Shown here: positions 8,384 to 21,220 of the stretch, one piece after another
Position numbering within the stretch: the stretch's first letter is position 1
Layout of the letters: each line of letters starts with the position of its first letter
Origin: REEB95 sp963810055
Lineage (GTDB): Bacteria > Pseudomonadota > Alphaproteobacteria > ATCC43930 > CGMCC-115725
NCBI GenBank assembly: GCA_963810055.1
Contig: CAWEME010000009.1
Span: 1 to 64,000 of the forward strand
Length of the DNA stretch: 64,000 bases
Direction of reading: 5' to 3'
The notes under the pieces: model-generated
Databases searched by the model: none
What the model was told of the DNA's origin: nothing
Seen by the model: the letters and a program-made list of their open reading frames with translations, nothing else
Program-made: the position numbers and the translations under genes

Positions 8384-9943
8384 ATGGTAAAGCCGAATCG
8401 CCCGCGCCCGGTCGTGCTCTGCATTCTCGACGGCTGGGGCGAGCAAGAAAATGCCGCCGACAACGCCATCCTCGCCGCCAAGACGCCGAACTGGGACCGG
8501 TTTTTGGCCCAGTCGCCGCATGCGCACATGCAGGCGAGCGAGCATTTCGTCGGCTTGCCGGACAAGCAGATGGGCAATTCCGAGGTCGGCCACACCAATA
8601 TCAGCGCCGGCCGCGTGGTGATGCAGGATCTGCCGCGCATCGACGCGGCGATCCAATCCGGCGACTTGGCCAAGAACCCCGCGCTCAAGGATTTCACCGC
8701 CAGCCTGAAGAAGAGCGGCGGCGCTGCCCATCTCATGGGCCTGCTGTCGCCGGGCGGCGTCCATTCCCACCAGGCGCATATTGCGGCGCTGGCCAGGCTG
8801 CTGGCGGAAGCCGGGATCACGGTCAAGGTCCATGCCTTCCTCGACGGCCGCGACACCCCGCCCAAGAGCGCGATGTCGTGCCTCGCCGCGTTCGAGGCCG
8901 CGATCAAAGGCGTCAAGGGCGTCGAAATCGCCTCCGTCAGCGGCCGTTATTACGCCATGGACCGCGACAAACGCTGGGATCGCCTGGAAAAAGCCTATCG
9001 CTGCCTGGTCGCGGCCGAAGGCGAGAAGGCGGCCAGCGCCAAGGGCGCGATCGAGCAATCCTATGCCCAAGGCAAGAGCGACGAATTCGTCCTGCCCACC
9101 ATCATCGGAAACTATGCCGGGATGAAGGACGGCGACGGCCTGGTCTGCGCCAATTTCCGCGCCGACCGCGTGCGCCAGCTCCTGGCCTCGTTGCTGGACC
9201 CGAAATTCGCGGGCTTCCAGCGCCCGCGCGCGGTGAAATTCGCAGCATCGCTGGGATTGACCGAGTATTCGGATGCGCTCAATCCCTTCCTCAAGACGCT
9301 GTTCCCGCCCGAGAATCTCACCGACACTTTCGGCGAGGTGGTGGCGCGGGCGGGATTGAAACAGTTGCGCATCGCCGAGACCGAGAAATACGCGCACGTC
9401 ACCTTCTTCTTCAACGGCGGGCGCGAGGCTGAATTTCCGGGCGAAAGCCGGATTCTCGTCCCGTCGCCCAAGGTGGCCACTTACGATTTGAAGCCCGAAA
9501 TGTCGGCCCCCGAGGTGACCGATCGGCTGGTCGAGGCGATCGGCCAAGGACGCTTCGACGTCATCGTGGTCAATTACGCCAATGCCGACATGGTCGGGCA
9601 TACCGGCGACCTCGCCGCCACGGTCAAGGCGGTGGAGGCGGTCGATGCCTGTCTGGGGCGGCTGGCCGAGGCGGTGACAAGCGCCGGCGGCTGCCTGCTC
9701 ATCACCGCCGATCACGGCAATGCCGAGATGATGCGCGACCCCAAAACCGGCCAGCCGCACACCGCGCACACCACCAATCCGGTACCGCTGCTGCTGGTCA
9801 ACCCGCCCGCCGGCATAACCGGCTTGCGCGACGGCAAGCTCGCCGACATCGCGCCGACGCTCTTGGCGTTGCTGGGATTGCCGCAGCCCCAGGCCATGAC
9901 CGGGCAGGCCTTGCTCCGCGCCGCAGCGCGTGCCTCGGCCTGA
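8384..9943 (+). CDS. gpmI: 2,3-bisphosphoglycerate-independent phosphoglycerate mutase
   Basis: A 519-residue metalloenzyme of the alkaline-phosphatase superfamily interconverting 3- and 2-phosphoglycerate. The catalytic Ser is in MGNSEVGH. Metal and substrate motifs include CILDGWG, HSHQAHI, DGRDTPPKS, NFRADRVRQ, NADMVGHTGD and ITADHGNAEM. The ATG at 8384 gives the normal N-terminus; the same frame is open upstream across rlmH, but that part has no similarity. Its 3' end overlaps the start of the EnvC-like gene by 14 bases. Confidence 0.97.
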   Translation: MVKPNRPRPVVLCILDGWGEQENAADNAILAAKTPNWDRFLAQSPHAHMQASEHFVGLPDKQMGNSEVGHTNISAGRVVMQDLPRIDAAIQSGDLAKNPALKDFTASLKKSGGAAHLMGLLSPGGVHSHQAHIAALARLLAEAGITVKVHAFLDGRDTPPKSAMSCLAAFEAAIKGVKGVEIASVSGRYYAMDRDKRWDRLEKAYRCLVAAEGEKAASAKGAIEQSYAQGKSDEFVLPTIIGNYAGMKDGDGLVCANFRADRVRQLLASLLDPKFAGFQRPRAVKFAASLGLTEYSDALNPFLKTLFPPENLTDTFGEVVARAGLKQLRIAETEKYAHVTFFFNGGREAEFPGESRILVPSPKVATYDLKPEMSAPEVTDRLVEAIGQGRFDVIVVNYANADMVGHTGDLAATVKAVEAVDACLGRLAEAVTSAGGCLLITADHGNAEMMRDPKTGQPHTAHTTNPVPLLLVNPPAGITGLRDGKLADIAPTLLALLGLPQPQAMTGQALLRAAARASA

Positions 9944-11180
9944 ACTTCGCCTGACATTCCCCGTCCTGCTCTTGGCGGGGCTGTTCTGCCTGCCGCCCGC
10001 CTTTGCCCAGGATTCGCCGCAGAAGGAGCTGCAGGACGTCGAAAAGCAGCTCGAACAGAGCCGCCAGAAGCAGCAGGAATTGGCCAAACAGGCCGACGCG
10101 CTGGCCTCCGAGTTGCAGGCGCTGCGCGACAGCGAGGTCAAGGCGGCGGCGGCGGCGCAGGCGCACGAGGCCATGCTCGACGAGCTCGACGCGCGGCTGG
10201 CCTTGCTCGGAACGGAAGAAAAGCGCAAGGCGCGCGAATTCGAGCAACGCCGCGCCGACGAGGCAAAGCTGCTGATGGCGCTGGCATTGCTGGCCCGCGA
10301 TCCGCCCGAGGCGCTAGCTTTCTCGCCCGACACGCCGGTCAATTCGGTCCGGGGCGGAATCCTGATGGGCCGCGCCTTGCCGCCCTTGGAGCAGCGCGCC
10401 CGCGACCTGGGCTCCCAGATATCCTCGCTCCGGGCGTTGCGCGCCGAGATCTCGTCCACCGAGGAGCGCGCGCGCGCCGAGCGCGCGGGACTGGCGCGCG
10501 AGCAGAACCAGATCTCCGGCCTGATCGCCCAGAAGCAGGCGCTGCTGGCCCAAACCCGTCAGGGTGCGGCGGAAAGCGGCAAGCGCCAGGCCGCCTTGGC
10601 CGCCAAGGCCAGCGATCTCAAAGATTTGATATCCCGCCTCGAAGACGAACGCGCGGCGCGGGACGCGCAGGCCGCCCGCACGGCTTCACGCCCGCAGGCC
10701 CACGAAACCGCGGCGATGTATGCGCCGCCGCCCGTGACCCCGGACCCGACGCGGCCGCGCGACATAAGGCCCATTTCCCAGGCCATGGGGCATATGGCGG
10801 TGCCGGCGACCGGCACCCTGGTCGTACATTTCGGCGATGTCATGCAAGCGGGCGCCGCCCCTAGCAAGGGCCTGACCTTCGAAACCCGCCCCGGCGCGCA
10901 GGTGGTGGCCCCGTTCGACGGCAAGGTGCTGTTCGCCGGACCGTTCAAGGGCTACGGGCAAATATTGATCATAGGTCATGGCGACGGGTATCATTCGCTT
11001 CTGGCGGGCCTCGACCGGGTCGATGAAAGCGTCGGTCAATGGCTGGTAGCCGGCGAGCCGGTGGGTGTCATGTCACAAGGCAATCAAAAGCCCCGCCTCT
11101 ATCTCGAACTTCGACACGACGGCCAACCAATCAACCCGTTGCCGTGGCTGGCAATCCGCGATGAAAAGGTAAATGGATAA
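9930..11180 (+). CDS. EnvC-like murein hydrolase activator with degenerate LytM domain
   Basis: A 416-residue exported protein: signal peptide (LTFPVLLLAGLFCLPPAFA), a long coiled-coil region (about 30-250, rich in Q, E, K, A), a proline-rich linker and a C-terminal LytM/M23 fold (about 300-405). The zinc ligands of active LytM enzymes are missing: the first metal-binding motif reads LTFETRPGAQVVAPFDG and the last HxH position reads YLELRHDG. That pattern belongs to the EnvC class, which activates periplasmic amidases during septal splitting. The start is GTG at 9930. The ctpA ATG overlaps its stop (TAATG). Confidence 0.88.
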   Translation: MPRPELRLTFPVLLLAGLFCLPPAFAQDSPQKELQDVEKQLEQSRQKQQELAKQADALASELQALRDSEVKAAAAAQAHEAMLDELDARLALLGTEEKRKAREFEQRRADEAKLLMALALLARDPPEALAFSPDTPVNSVRGGILMGRALPPLEQRARDLGSQISSLRALRAEISSTEERARAERAGLAREQNQISGLIAQKQALLAQTRQGAAESGKRQAALAAKASDLKDLISRLEDERAARDAQAARTASRPQAHETAAMYAPPPVTPDPTRPRDIRPISQAMGHMAVPATGTLVVHFGDVMQAGAAPSKGLTFETRPGAQVVAPFDGKVLFAGPFKGYGQILIIGHGDGYHSLLAGLDRVDESVGQWLVAGEPVGVMSQGNQKPRLYLELRHDGQPINPLPWLAIRDEKVNG

Positions 11181-12530
11181 TGCGTTCCCGAGTTGCAGCG
11201 GCCTTGGCCGCCACCCTCCTCTGGTTACTCCCGCTCCAGGCCGGCGCCGCCGACCAGCCGCAGAACCAGGTTCCCGCCGCCAATTCCGAAACCTACCGGC
11301 AGCTCGATCTGTTCGGTGAGGTGTTCGAGCGTGTGCGCGCCGATTACGTCGAGCCGGTGACCGACCAGCAACTGATCGAAGCGGCGATCAACGGCATGCT
11401 GAGTTCGCTCGATCCCCATTCGAGCTACATGAACCCCAAGAACTACAGCGACATGCAGGTGCAGGTGCAGGGCGAATTCGGCGGCCTGGGCATCGAGGTG
11501 ACGATGGAAAACGGGTTGGTGAAGGTGGTCTCGCCCATCGACGACACGCCCGCCGCCAAGGCCGGGAATCAAGCCCGGCGATTTGATCGTCGCCATCGAC
11601 GGCGAGCCGGTTGCCGGCATGAGCCTCAACGACGCGGTCGAGAAGATGCGCGGGCCGGTGAACAGCGACATCAAGCTGGTAATCCGGCGCGGCAGCACGC
11701 AGCCCTTCACCCTCACGCTCAAGCGGGCGATCATCAAGGTCGCATCGGTCAAGTCGCAGCTCATCGGCAACGACATCGGCTATATCCGCATCACCAGCTT
11801 CAACGAGCAGGCCGACAGCGGCGTCCGTGCGGCGATGAAATCGCTCAAGGCCAAGGCGGGCGACAAGCTCGCCGGCATCGTGCTCGACCTCAGGAACAAC
11901 CCGGGCGGGTTGCTCGACCAGGCGATCGCGGTGTCGAACGACTTCCTCGATGAGGGCGAGATCGTTTCCACTCGCGGCCGTCATCCCGAGGATGCGCAAC
12001 GCTTCGACGCCAAGGCCGGCGGCGACCTCACCAAGGGCCTGCCCATGGTCGTTCTCATTAACGGGGGATCCGCATCGGCCTCGGAGATCGTGGCCGGCGC
12101 CTTGCAGGATCATCACCGCGCCGTGCTGCTAGGCACCAATTCCTTCGGCAAGGGCTCGGTGCAGACCATCATCCAGTTGCCCGGCCACGGCGCCATCCGC
12201 CTCACCACGGCGCGCTATTACACGCCCTCGGGACGTTCGATCCAGGCCAAGGGCATCGAGCCCGACATCACGGTCGAGCCGGCCAAGATCGAGAAGATAT
12301 CCACCGGCCAGACCCCTCACGAGGCCGATCTGAAGGGGGCGCTCAAGAACACCGATCCGGGCGCGGCGAATTCGCAGCCGTTCCCGGCCAAGCCCTCGGA
12401 CGACAACGCCGCGCCCGCCGACAGCTCCAACCCCAGCAGCTTCGGCTCGGCCGACGACTATCAGCTCGCCCGTGCGGTCGACATGCTGCGCGGCGTGACG
12501 CTGTTCGGCCCTTCCAAGGCGGCGGAGTGA
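11180..12530 (+). pseudogene. ctpA: Carboxy-terminal processing protease (S41), interrupted by one extra base
   Basis: The N-terminal part (11180 onward) has a signal peptide and the start of the PDZ region (SSLDPHSSYM, FGGLGIEVT). The frame breaks inside the PDZ domain: DDTPAAKAG should continue IKPGDLIVAIDGEPV, which is read one base later. The sequence GGGAATCAAG at 11564-11573 holds one A too many compared with GGG-ATC-AAG. The remainder is intact in the second frame to 12530, with the catalytic Ser in NGGSASASEI and Lys in NSFGKGSVQ. CtpA cleaves periplasmic proteins at their C-termini. Either a real null allele or an assembly error. Confidence 0.9.
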
Positions 12531-13015
12531 AGGACGGCCCGCCGGCCGGTTACCGGCCCGGCACCGGGGTGATGCTGCTCGACCGAAACGGGCTGGTCTT
12601 GGTCGCCCGGCGCATCGGCACAAGAAATGCCTGGCAGATGCCGCAAGGCGGGATCGACAAGGGCGAAAACCCGCTCGAGGCGGCGAGGCGGGAATTGAAA
12701 GAGGAAATCGGCACCAACCAGGCGCTGCTTCTGGCCGAGAGCCCCAATTGGCACGTCTATGATTTCCCGCCGGAATTGCAGAAGAGCCTGTGGGGCGGAC
12801 GCTTCAAGGGCCAGGCGCAGAAATGGTTCGCCATGCGCTTCACCGGCAGCGAGCGGGACATCGACCTCACCACGCATACGCCGGAATTCGACGCCTGGAA
12901 ATGGGTCAAGGCTTCGGATCTTCCCGCCCTCGCGGTCGATTTCAAGCGATCGCTCTATCGCGACCTGTTGGCGGAATTCGCGCCTTTTCTGTCCGGTAGC
13001 CGCGCGGCGGAATAA
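12527..13015 (+). CDS. rppH: RNA pyrophosphohydrolase (Nudix)
   Basis: A 162-residue Nudix hydrolase that removes pyrophosphate from mRNA 5' ends and so triggers decay. It starts at GTG 12527, overlapping the ctpA stop (GTGA). Early motif YRPGTGVMLL is followed by the Nudix box, which begins GGIDKGENPLEAARRELKEE and ends IG. WKWVKASDLP is near the C-terminus. Its 3' end overlaps the convergent ferritin-like gene by 74 bases. Confidence 0.95.
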   Translation: MKDGPPAGYRPGTGVMLLDRNGLVLVARRIGTRNAWQMPQGGIDKGENPLEAARRELKEEIGTNQALLLAESPNWHVYDFPPELQKSLWGGRFKGQAQKWFAMRFTGSERDIDLTTHTPEFDAWKWVKASDLPALAVDFKRSLYRDLLAEFAPFLSGSRAAE

Positions 13016-13829
13016 GCCCGCCCTGTTCGATCGCGAAGGCGCGAAGCCGCATCATCCACCAGGCAAAGCGCGCAAAGGCGCTTTCGAGCCGGCCATTGGG
13101 CTTTAATCCCACCGCCTTGAAGATCATCGCCATGCCGCGCTCGACATGATGACGGCGATAGACCGCATAGGCGCGCCGCAGATAGGCATGAACCGCGCGG
13201 CTGCGGTAGTAGATCGCGTCCTCGCGCTCGTTGGCGACGTGATAGGCGAAAGCCAACTCGTCATCCTCGGATTCGATGATGCGGAGGAGCGCGACCAGCA
13301 AACGGCGCCACAGCTTGGGCTTCTCGATCCCGAGGTAGCGTTTCAAGTGGGTATAGAACAGCTTGTAATGGCGCAGCTCGTCGGCGGCGATGTGCCGGCA
13401 AATATCCTTCAGCACCGGCTCCTGCGCCACCTCGGCAAGCGCGGTGTAATAAGAGCTGGTGCCGACCTCGACCATGCAGCGCGCGATCAGCTCGCCCGCA
13501 AGCGAGCCGCGCACCGAGCCCTGCGGGTCCAAAGGCACGTGATAGCCCTCGCTGAAACGCGCGCAAGCCGCCTTGTGGTCGAAGCCGGGATCGGCCAGCT
13601 CGGCCCAGCGGCCGAGCGCCTGGCCGTGCTGGACCTCTTCCGCGCCCCAAATCCTGGCGGCTTCCTTGAATTCCGGGTCGCCCGCGAAGACGCGGCAGAG
13701 ATATTGGGCGTAGTCGCCGCCATTCTGCTCGACCAGGCTCGCCGCCTTGACGAGTCGCAGGAGCTCGGGGTCGACCTTGCCGGGCTCGAATTTCTTCCAG
13801 GGAATGTCGGCGAGTTTCCAGTGGTCCAT
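12942..13829 (-). CDS. Ferritin-like domain protein of unknown function
   Basis: A 295-residue protein if it starts at the ATG at 13827-13829 (MDHWKLADIPWKKFEPGKVD); the frame is open further back but not protein-like. Likely di-iron ligands are the glutamates and histidines of WGAEEVQHGQALGRW and AADELRHYKLFYTHLKRY, the E-x-x-H pairs of the ferritin/rubrerythrin-like superfamily. The last 25 residues overlap rppH on the other strand. Its start lies 65 bases downstream of the atpC stop on the same strand, so read-through from the atp operon is possible. The substrate is unknown. Confidence 0.7.
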   Translation of the reverse strand: MDHWKLADIPWKKFEPGKVDPELLRLVKAASLVEQNGGDYAQYLCRVFAGDPEFKEAARIWGAEEVQHGQALGRWAELADPGFDHKAACARFSEGYHVPLDPQGSVRGSLAGELIARCMVEVGTSSYYTALAEVAQEPVLKDICRHIAADELRHYKLFYTHLKRYLGIEKPKLWRRLLVALLRIIESEDDELAFAYHVANEREDAIYYRSRAVHAYLRRAYAVYRRHHVERGMAMIFKAVGLKPNGRLESAFARFAWWMMRLRAFAIEQGGLIPPRGYRTEKARIPPTGRDRAIA

Positions 13830-13893
13830 CGCGGCGGCAGTATAAATTAACCAGGCGCCGCAGGGATAGACCGGCCTTGAAACGAAAACAGGC

Positions 13894-14352
13894 CTAGTGC
13901 TGCGCGGATTTGAGGGCTTCGAGCTTGGCACGGGACGTGGCCAGGCGCCGCTCGGATACCCGGAGATGGTCGAGCAGCTCGGGCTTTTCCTCGGCCGTTG
14001 CCCGGGCAACTTCGTCCTTCAGCCCCGCCACCTCGCTTTCGAGGGTTTTGGCCTCGCCCTCGACCGCGGCGCGATCGATATCCTTCACCGGCATGGCTTC
14101 GTCGGCCAGCACGGTGCAGCGCTCGGGCGAAACCTCGGCGAAGCCGCCCGAGACGAACAGACGTTGCGTCACCGCGCGCTGGTCCGGGCCGTAGACGTCG
14201 ATGATGCCCGGCCGCACCGTGGAGATGAACAGCGCATGGCCCGGCAACACGCCGAAATTGCCCTCGGTCCCCGGCACCACCACCATGGCGACCTCCTCGG
14301 AAAGCAACAGCTTTTCCGGCGAGACCAGCTCGAATTTGACCTTGTCGGCCAT
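13894..14352 (-). CDS. atpC: F1 ATP synthase epsilon subunit
   Basis: A 152-residue epsilon subunit: N-terminal beta barrel (MADKVKFELVSPEKLLLSEE, VVVPGTEGNFGVLPGHA) and a C-terminal helical hairpin. It forms the central stalk foot with gamma and can inhibit ATP hydrolysis. Last gene of atpHAGDC, five bases after atpD. Confidence 0.97.
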   Translation of the reverse strand: MADKVKFELVSPEKLLLSEEVAMVVVPGTEGNFGVLPGHALFISTVRPGIIDVYGPDQRAVTQRLFVSGGFAEVSPERCTVLADEAMPVKDIDRAAVEGEAKTLESEVAGLKDEVARATAEEKPELLDHLRVSERRLATSRAKLEALKSAQH

Positions 14353-14357
14353 TGGCC

Positions 14358-15782
<1,425 letters not shown>

Positions 15783-15795
15783 GGTGGAATTCCTT

Positions 15796-16680
15796 CTAAA
15801 GCGCCTCGGCGCCCGAAATGATCTCGATCAGTTCCTTGGTGATGTAGGCTTGGCGTTGGCGGTTGTAGGTCATGTTCAACCGGTCGATCATCTCGCCGGC
15901 GTTGCGCGTGGCATTGTCCATCGCCGTCATGCGTGCGCCCTGCTCGGAGGCCGCGTTCTCCAAAAGCGCGGTGAAGATCTGCACGCCCAGATTGCGCGGC
16001 AGCAGCGCGGCCAGGATTTCCTCTTCCCCCGGCTCGAATTCATAAACCCCGGACTTGGCGGCATCGGGCTTGTTTTTGCTTTCGGGAACGGCGAAGGGGA
16101 TCAGCTGCTGCCGGGTGACGATCTGGCTGATGGCGGATTTGAAGCGGTTGAAGACGATGGTACAGGCGTCGAACTCGCCCGCCTGGAAGCGGGTGACCAC
16201 GCGCGTCGCGATGTCCTCGGCGGCGGCAAAGGCGAGCCTGGGCCGGCCCACCTCGGTCAGACTCTCGATGATCTGCTTGGCGCGGTCGCGTTTCAAGGCA
16301 TCGCGCCCCTTGCGGCCGATGGTGAGAATCTTCACCTGCTTGCCGGCGCTCTCGAGCTCGCGCAAGATCCGCCGCGCCTCGCGCAGTATGGTGGCGTTGA
16401 AGCCGCCGGCCAATCCCCGATCCGAGGTCGCGACCACCAGCAAATGCACCGCATCCTTGCCGGTACCGGCCAGCAAGGGCGGCGCGTTGGGCATGCTCCT
16501 GAGATTGGCCGCGAGCGAGGCCAGCATGCGTTCCATGCGCTCGGCATAGGGCCGCGCCGCGATCGCCGCCTCCTGCGCGCGCCTGAAGCGCGAGGCCGCT
16601 ACCATCTTCATCGCCGAGGTTATTTTCTGCGTCGAGCGGACGGAGCGGATGCGGACGCGGAGTTCCTTGAGGCTCGCCAT
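15796..16680 (-). CDS. atpG: F1 ATP synthase gamma subunit
   Basis: The 294-residue rotor subunit. N-terminus MASLKELRVRIRSVRSTQKI and the conserved C-terminal helix (ARMTAMDNATRNAGEMIDRL, then NRQRQAYITKELIEII) are both intact. It starts four bases after the atpA stop. Confidence 0.97.
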   Translation of the reverse strand: MASLKELRVRIRSVRSTQKITSAMKMVAASRFRRAQEAAIAARPYAERMERMLASLAANLRSMPNAPPLLAGTGKDAVHLLVVATSDRGLAGGFNATILREARRILRELESAGKQVKILTIGRKGRDALKRDRAKQIIESLTEVGRPRLAFAAAEDIATRVVTRFQAGEFDACTIVFNRFKSAISQIVTRQQLIPFAVPESKNKPDAAKSGVYEFEPGEEEILAALLPRNLGVQIFTALLENAASEQGARMTAMDNATRNAGEMIDRLNMTYNRQRQAYITKELIEIISGAEAL

Positions 16681-16684
16681 GGAC

Positions 16685-18214
<1,530 letters not shown>

Positions 18215-18215
18215 A

Positions 18216-18776
18216 TCAACCAACCCCTTTCATCGCCAGCTCCAGCCGCCGGAGCTTGCTCTTGAGCGACGCATCGACCATGCGCGAGCCCACCTTGATC
18301 ACCAGGCCGCCCAGCAGGCCGGGATCGATCTTGAGATCGATCGCCACCTTGCCGCCGACCGCCTTGCGCAAGCGCTCGTCGATCGCCTTGCTCTGCGTCT
18401 CGGACAAATCCTGCGCCGAGATCACCTGCGCCGTCACCTCGCCGCGCCGCGCCGCCAGGATGCCGAGAAAGCCTTCGATCATCTCGGGCAGCGCGAACAG
18501 GCGGCGGTTGCGCGCGAGCAAACCCAGAAAATTGCGCGTCAATTCCTTGAACCCGGCGCGCTCCGAAAGCGCCGCCGTCGCCTTGGCCTGCTCGCTACGC
18601 GCCAGCACCGGGCTGCGGATCATGCGCCGCAGATCCACGCTCTCGGCGATGAGCCCGCGCAGCGCCTTGAGGTCGTCCGCCACGCCGTCGAGCGCCTTGC
18701 GCTCATCGGCGAGATCGAACAGCGCCGCCGCGTAACGCTCCGCCAGTCCGGAAACGCCTGCCGATTCAGATGCCAC
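18216..18776 (-). CDS. atpH: F1 ATP synthase delta subunit
   Basis: A 186-residue peripheral-stalk subunit (OSCP homologue). N-terminus contains GLAERYAAALFDLADE; the C-terminal IDPGLLGGLVIKVGSRMVDAS is the family signature. First gene of the F1 operon. The Fo genes (atpIBEF) are not in the window, as usual for Alphaproteobacteria. Confidence 0.96.
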   Translation of the reverse strand: MASESAGVSGLAERYAAALFDLADERKALDGVADDLKALRGLIAESVDLRRMIRSPVLARSEQAKATAALSERAGFKELTRNFLGLLARNRRLFALPEMIEGFLGILAARRGEVTAQVISAQDLSETQSKAIDERLRKAVGGKVAIDLKIDPGLLGGLVIKVGSRMVDASLKSKLRRLELAMKGVG

Positions 18777-18901
18777 TTGAACTTAGTTCCCTATTGGCCA
18801 GGGGCGAGACCGCCCTGGACAGCCTCAACCCGCGATGCGCTTCCCGGCGCGTTATCGCCGCCCGAAACCCCCGCACGCGGCCCCGCCCGGAAAGCGGGCC
18901 G

Positions 18902-18930
18902 GTTCTAACATAGGGATATGACCCGCGCAA
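18902..18930 (-). promoter_or_regulatory. Candidate promoter of the atpHAGDC operon
   Basis: On the reverse strand TTGCGC (18930-18925) and TAGAAC (18907-18902) are separated by 17 bases, about 125 bases upstream of atpH in the 199-base gap after priA. The match is moderate. A GC-rich imperfect hairpin around 18880-18905 has no T-run, so it is not called as a terminator. Confidence 0.35.
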
Positions 18931-18975
18931 CCCGGCCTGGCTGGGCAAAATGCCGCAACAATACAGTCGCTTAGT

Positions 18976-21189
18976 TCACACGAAGCTGTAGGGATCGATG
19001 TCCACCTGGACGCGGATGGCGGAGGGCGGCTTGGCCCGCGTCAGCCAGTCGCGCAACACCATCTGGAGATTGGCGTTGCGCGGCGCCTTGACCAGAAAGC
19101 GCCGCCGGTGCCGGCCGCGCAGCCTTTCCAAGGGCGCGGGCGCCGGTCCCAGCACCTCGACGCCTTCGAGATGGGGTGCTGTCTTCGCGAAATCGCGCGC
19201 GGCGCGGTTGGCGGTAGAGCCATCGGGACCCGACAGGATGATCGCGGCCAAGCGGCCGAAGGGCGGCCAGCCGCCCGCGCGGCGCGAGCGGGCCTCGGCG
19301 GCGAGAAAACGGTCGCGGTCGTCGCTCACCAGCGCCTTCATCACCGGATGCTCTGGCATGAAGGTCTGGAGATAGACCAGACCAGGCCGTTCGGCGCGGC
19401 CCGCCCGCCCCGCCACCTGGTGGAGAAGCTGATAGGTTCGCTCGGTCGCGCGCAGATCGCCGCCGGCGAGGCCGAGATCGGCGTCGACCACGCCAACCAA
19501 CGTGAGCATCGGGAAATGGTGGCCCTTGGCCATCACCTGCGTGCCGATCAGCACGTCGATGTCCAGGCTCTCGACGCGTTCGAGCAAGTCTTCCATGGCG
19601 CGCGGGCCGGCGAGCGTGTCGCTCGCCATCACCTGCAACCTGGCGGCGGGGAAACGCAAAGCCACTTCCTCGGCCAGGCGCTCCACCCCCGGACCGCAGG
19701 GGGCAAAGCTGCCGGCGGCGTTGCATTGCGGACATAATGGCGGCGGCGGCGCGGTATAGCCGCAATGATGGCACAGCAGCCTTCCATGCAAGCGGTGCTC
19801 GATCAGCCAGGCGGTGCAATTGGGGCATTGCAGACGAAAGCCGCATTCGCGGCAGAGCGTCAGCGGCGCATAGCCGCGCCGGTTCAGGAACAGCATCGCC
19901 TGCTCGCCCGCCTTGAGCGTATCCTCAAGCGCGCGCACCAGCGGCGGCGACAGAAAGCGCTGGCGCTCGGGCTTGTCTTGGCGCAAATCGACCACGCGAA
20001 TCTCGGGCAATTGCGCCATGCCGTGCCGCGCCGGCAAATGGAGCCGCGCATAGCGCCCTTGTTCGACATTGACCGTGGTTTCGAGCGAGGGCGTGGCCGA
20101 GACCAAGACGATCGGGATCCGGGCGAGCGAAGCGCGCACCACCGCCATGTCGCGGGCGTGATAGATCACGCCTTCCTCCTGCTTGAAGGAGGTTTCGTGC
20201 TCCTCGTCCACCACGATCAGGCCCAGCTCTTGGAAGGGCAGGAACAGCGCCGAGCGCGCGCCCACCACCACCCGGGCCTTGCCCTCGGCGACCTGGCGCC
20301 AGGTCGCGCGGCGCGTCGCCTCGCCCAGATCGGAGTGCCATTCGGCCGGCGGCGCGCCGAAGCGCTCGGCAAAGCGCGCCAGCAGCTGCGCCGAAAGCGA
20401 AATCTCGGGCAGCAGCACCAGCGCCTGTTTGCCCGCCTTGAGCGCCGCAGAGATGGCGTCGAAATAGACCTCGGTCTTGCCCGAGCCGGTGACGCCGTCC
20501 AAGAGCGTCACGGAAAATCCGCCAAGTTCCGCCTTGGCGGACAGATCCTTGGCCGCCAGCGCCTGCGCCGAGGAGAGCGCCGGGCCGGGCAGTTCCCAAT
20601 CGGGCTGGGGCGGGAGCAACGGCGGCAGATCGACGGCGTCGAGAAATCCCAGCTTGGCCAAGCCCTTCACCACGCTGGCGCCGCAGGAAGCGCGCCGGGC
20701 GAGCTCGGCGGATGTGGCGGCAGGACCGCCTTCCAGCGCCTCCAGCACGCGGCGCCGCGCCGGGGTGAGCGATTCGTCTGCTTCGGCCAGGGCGCGCGCG
20801 CCCGTCCGGCTCAGGGCATAGGCGGGAATGGCGCGCGGCGGATGCAACGCCTTGGGCACGCTCATCGCCATCTTGAGCACGGCGCCTTGCGGGGCAAGAT
20901 TGTATTGCGCCACCCAATCGACGAATCGGCGCAGCTCCGGGCGCAAAGGCGGCGCGGGCAGACGCTCGGCCACCGCTTTGAGCTTGGCCTCGGCGACCTC
21001 GCCCGAATCCCTGCCCCAGACCACGCCGGCAAGCGTGCGCCGCCCCAATGGCACGCGCACGAAATCGCCGGGCGCGAGCGCAACGCCATCGGGCGTACGG
21101 TAATCATAGGCTCCGGCGAGCGGCAGCGGCAACAGCACGCTCACGCGCCCCAAAGACAGGGCTTCGGAACTGGAATCACGGTCGGGCAT
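18976..21189 (-). CDS. priA: Primosomal replication restart helicase PriA
   Basis: A 737-residue superfamily 2 helicase that reloads the replisome at stalled forks. The N-terminal 3'-binding domain (about 1-110) starts VSVLLPLPLAGAYDY. The helicase core has Walker A GVTGSGKTEVY and DEEH motif II. The zinc-binding region holds paired cysteines (CRECGFRLQCPNCTAWL, LCHHCGYT, PLCPQCNA). C-terminal motifs include GTQVMAKGHHFP and VAGRAGRAERPG. Full length with no visible defect. Confidence 0.97.
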   Translation of the reverse strand: MPDRDSSSEALSLGRVSVLLPLPLAGAYDYRTPDGVALAPGDFVRVPLGRRTLAGVVWGRDSGEVAEAKLKAVAERLPAPPLRPELRRFVDWVAQYNLAPQGAVLKMAMSVPKALHPPRAIPAYALSRTGARALAEADESLTPARRRVLEALEGGPAATSAELARRASCGASVVKGLAKLGFLDAVDLPPLLPPQPDWELPGPALSSAQALAAKDLSAKAELGGFSVTLLDGVTGSGKTEVYFDAISAALKAGKQALVLLPEISLSAQLLARFAERFGAPPAEWHSDLGEATRRATWRQVAEGKARVVVGARSALFLPFQELGLIVVDEEHETSFKQEEGVIYHARDMAVVRASLARIPIVLVSATPSLETTVNVEQGRYARLHLPARHGMAQLPEIRVVDLRQDKPERQRFLSPPLVRALEDTLKAGEQAMLFLNRRGYAPLTLCRECGFRLQCPNCTAWLIEHRLHGRLLCHHCGYTAPPPPLCPQCNAAGSFAPCGPGVERLAEEVALRFPAARLQVMASDTLAGPRAMEDLLERVESLDIDVLIGTQVMAKGHHFPMLTLVGVVDADLGLAGGDLRATERTYQLLHQVAGRAGRAERPGLVYLQTFMPEHPVMKALVSDDRDRFLAAEARSRRAGGWPPFGRLAAIILSGPDGSTANRAARDFAKTAPHLEGVEVLGPAPAPLERLRGRHRRRFLVKAPRNANLQMVLRDWLTRAKPPSAIRVQVDIDPYSFV

Positions 21190-21220
21190 GGGCTACACTC
21201 TGGACCAAAGGGCGACTTGC

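Noticed and set aside
8348..10459. 703-codon reverse frame over gpmI and the EnvC-like gene
   Set aside because: Antisense to two recognised genes, no recognisable motif.
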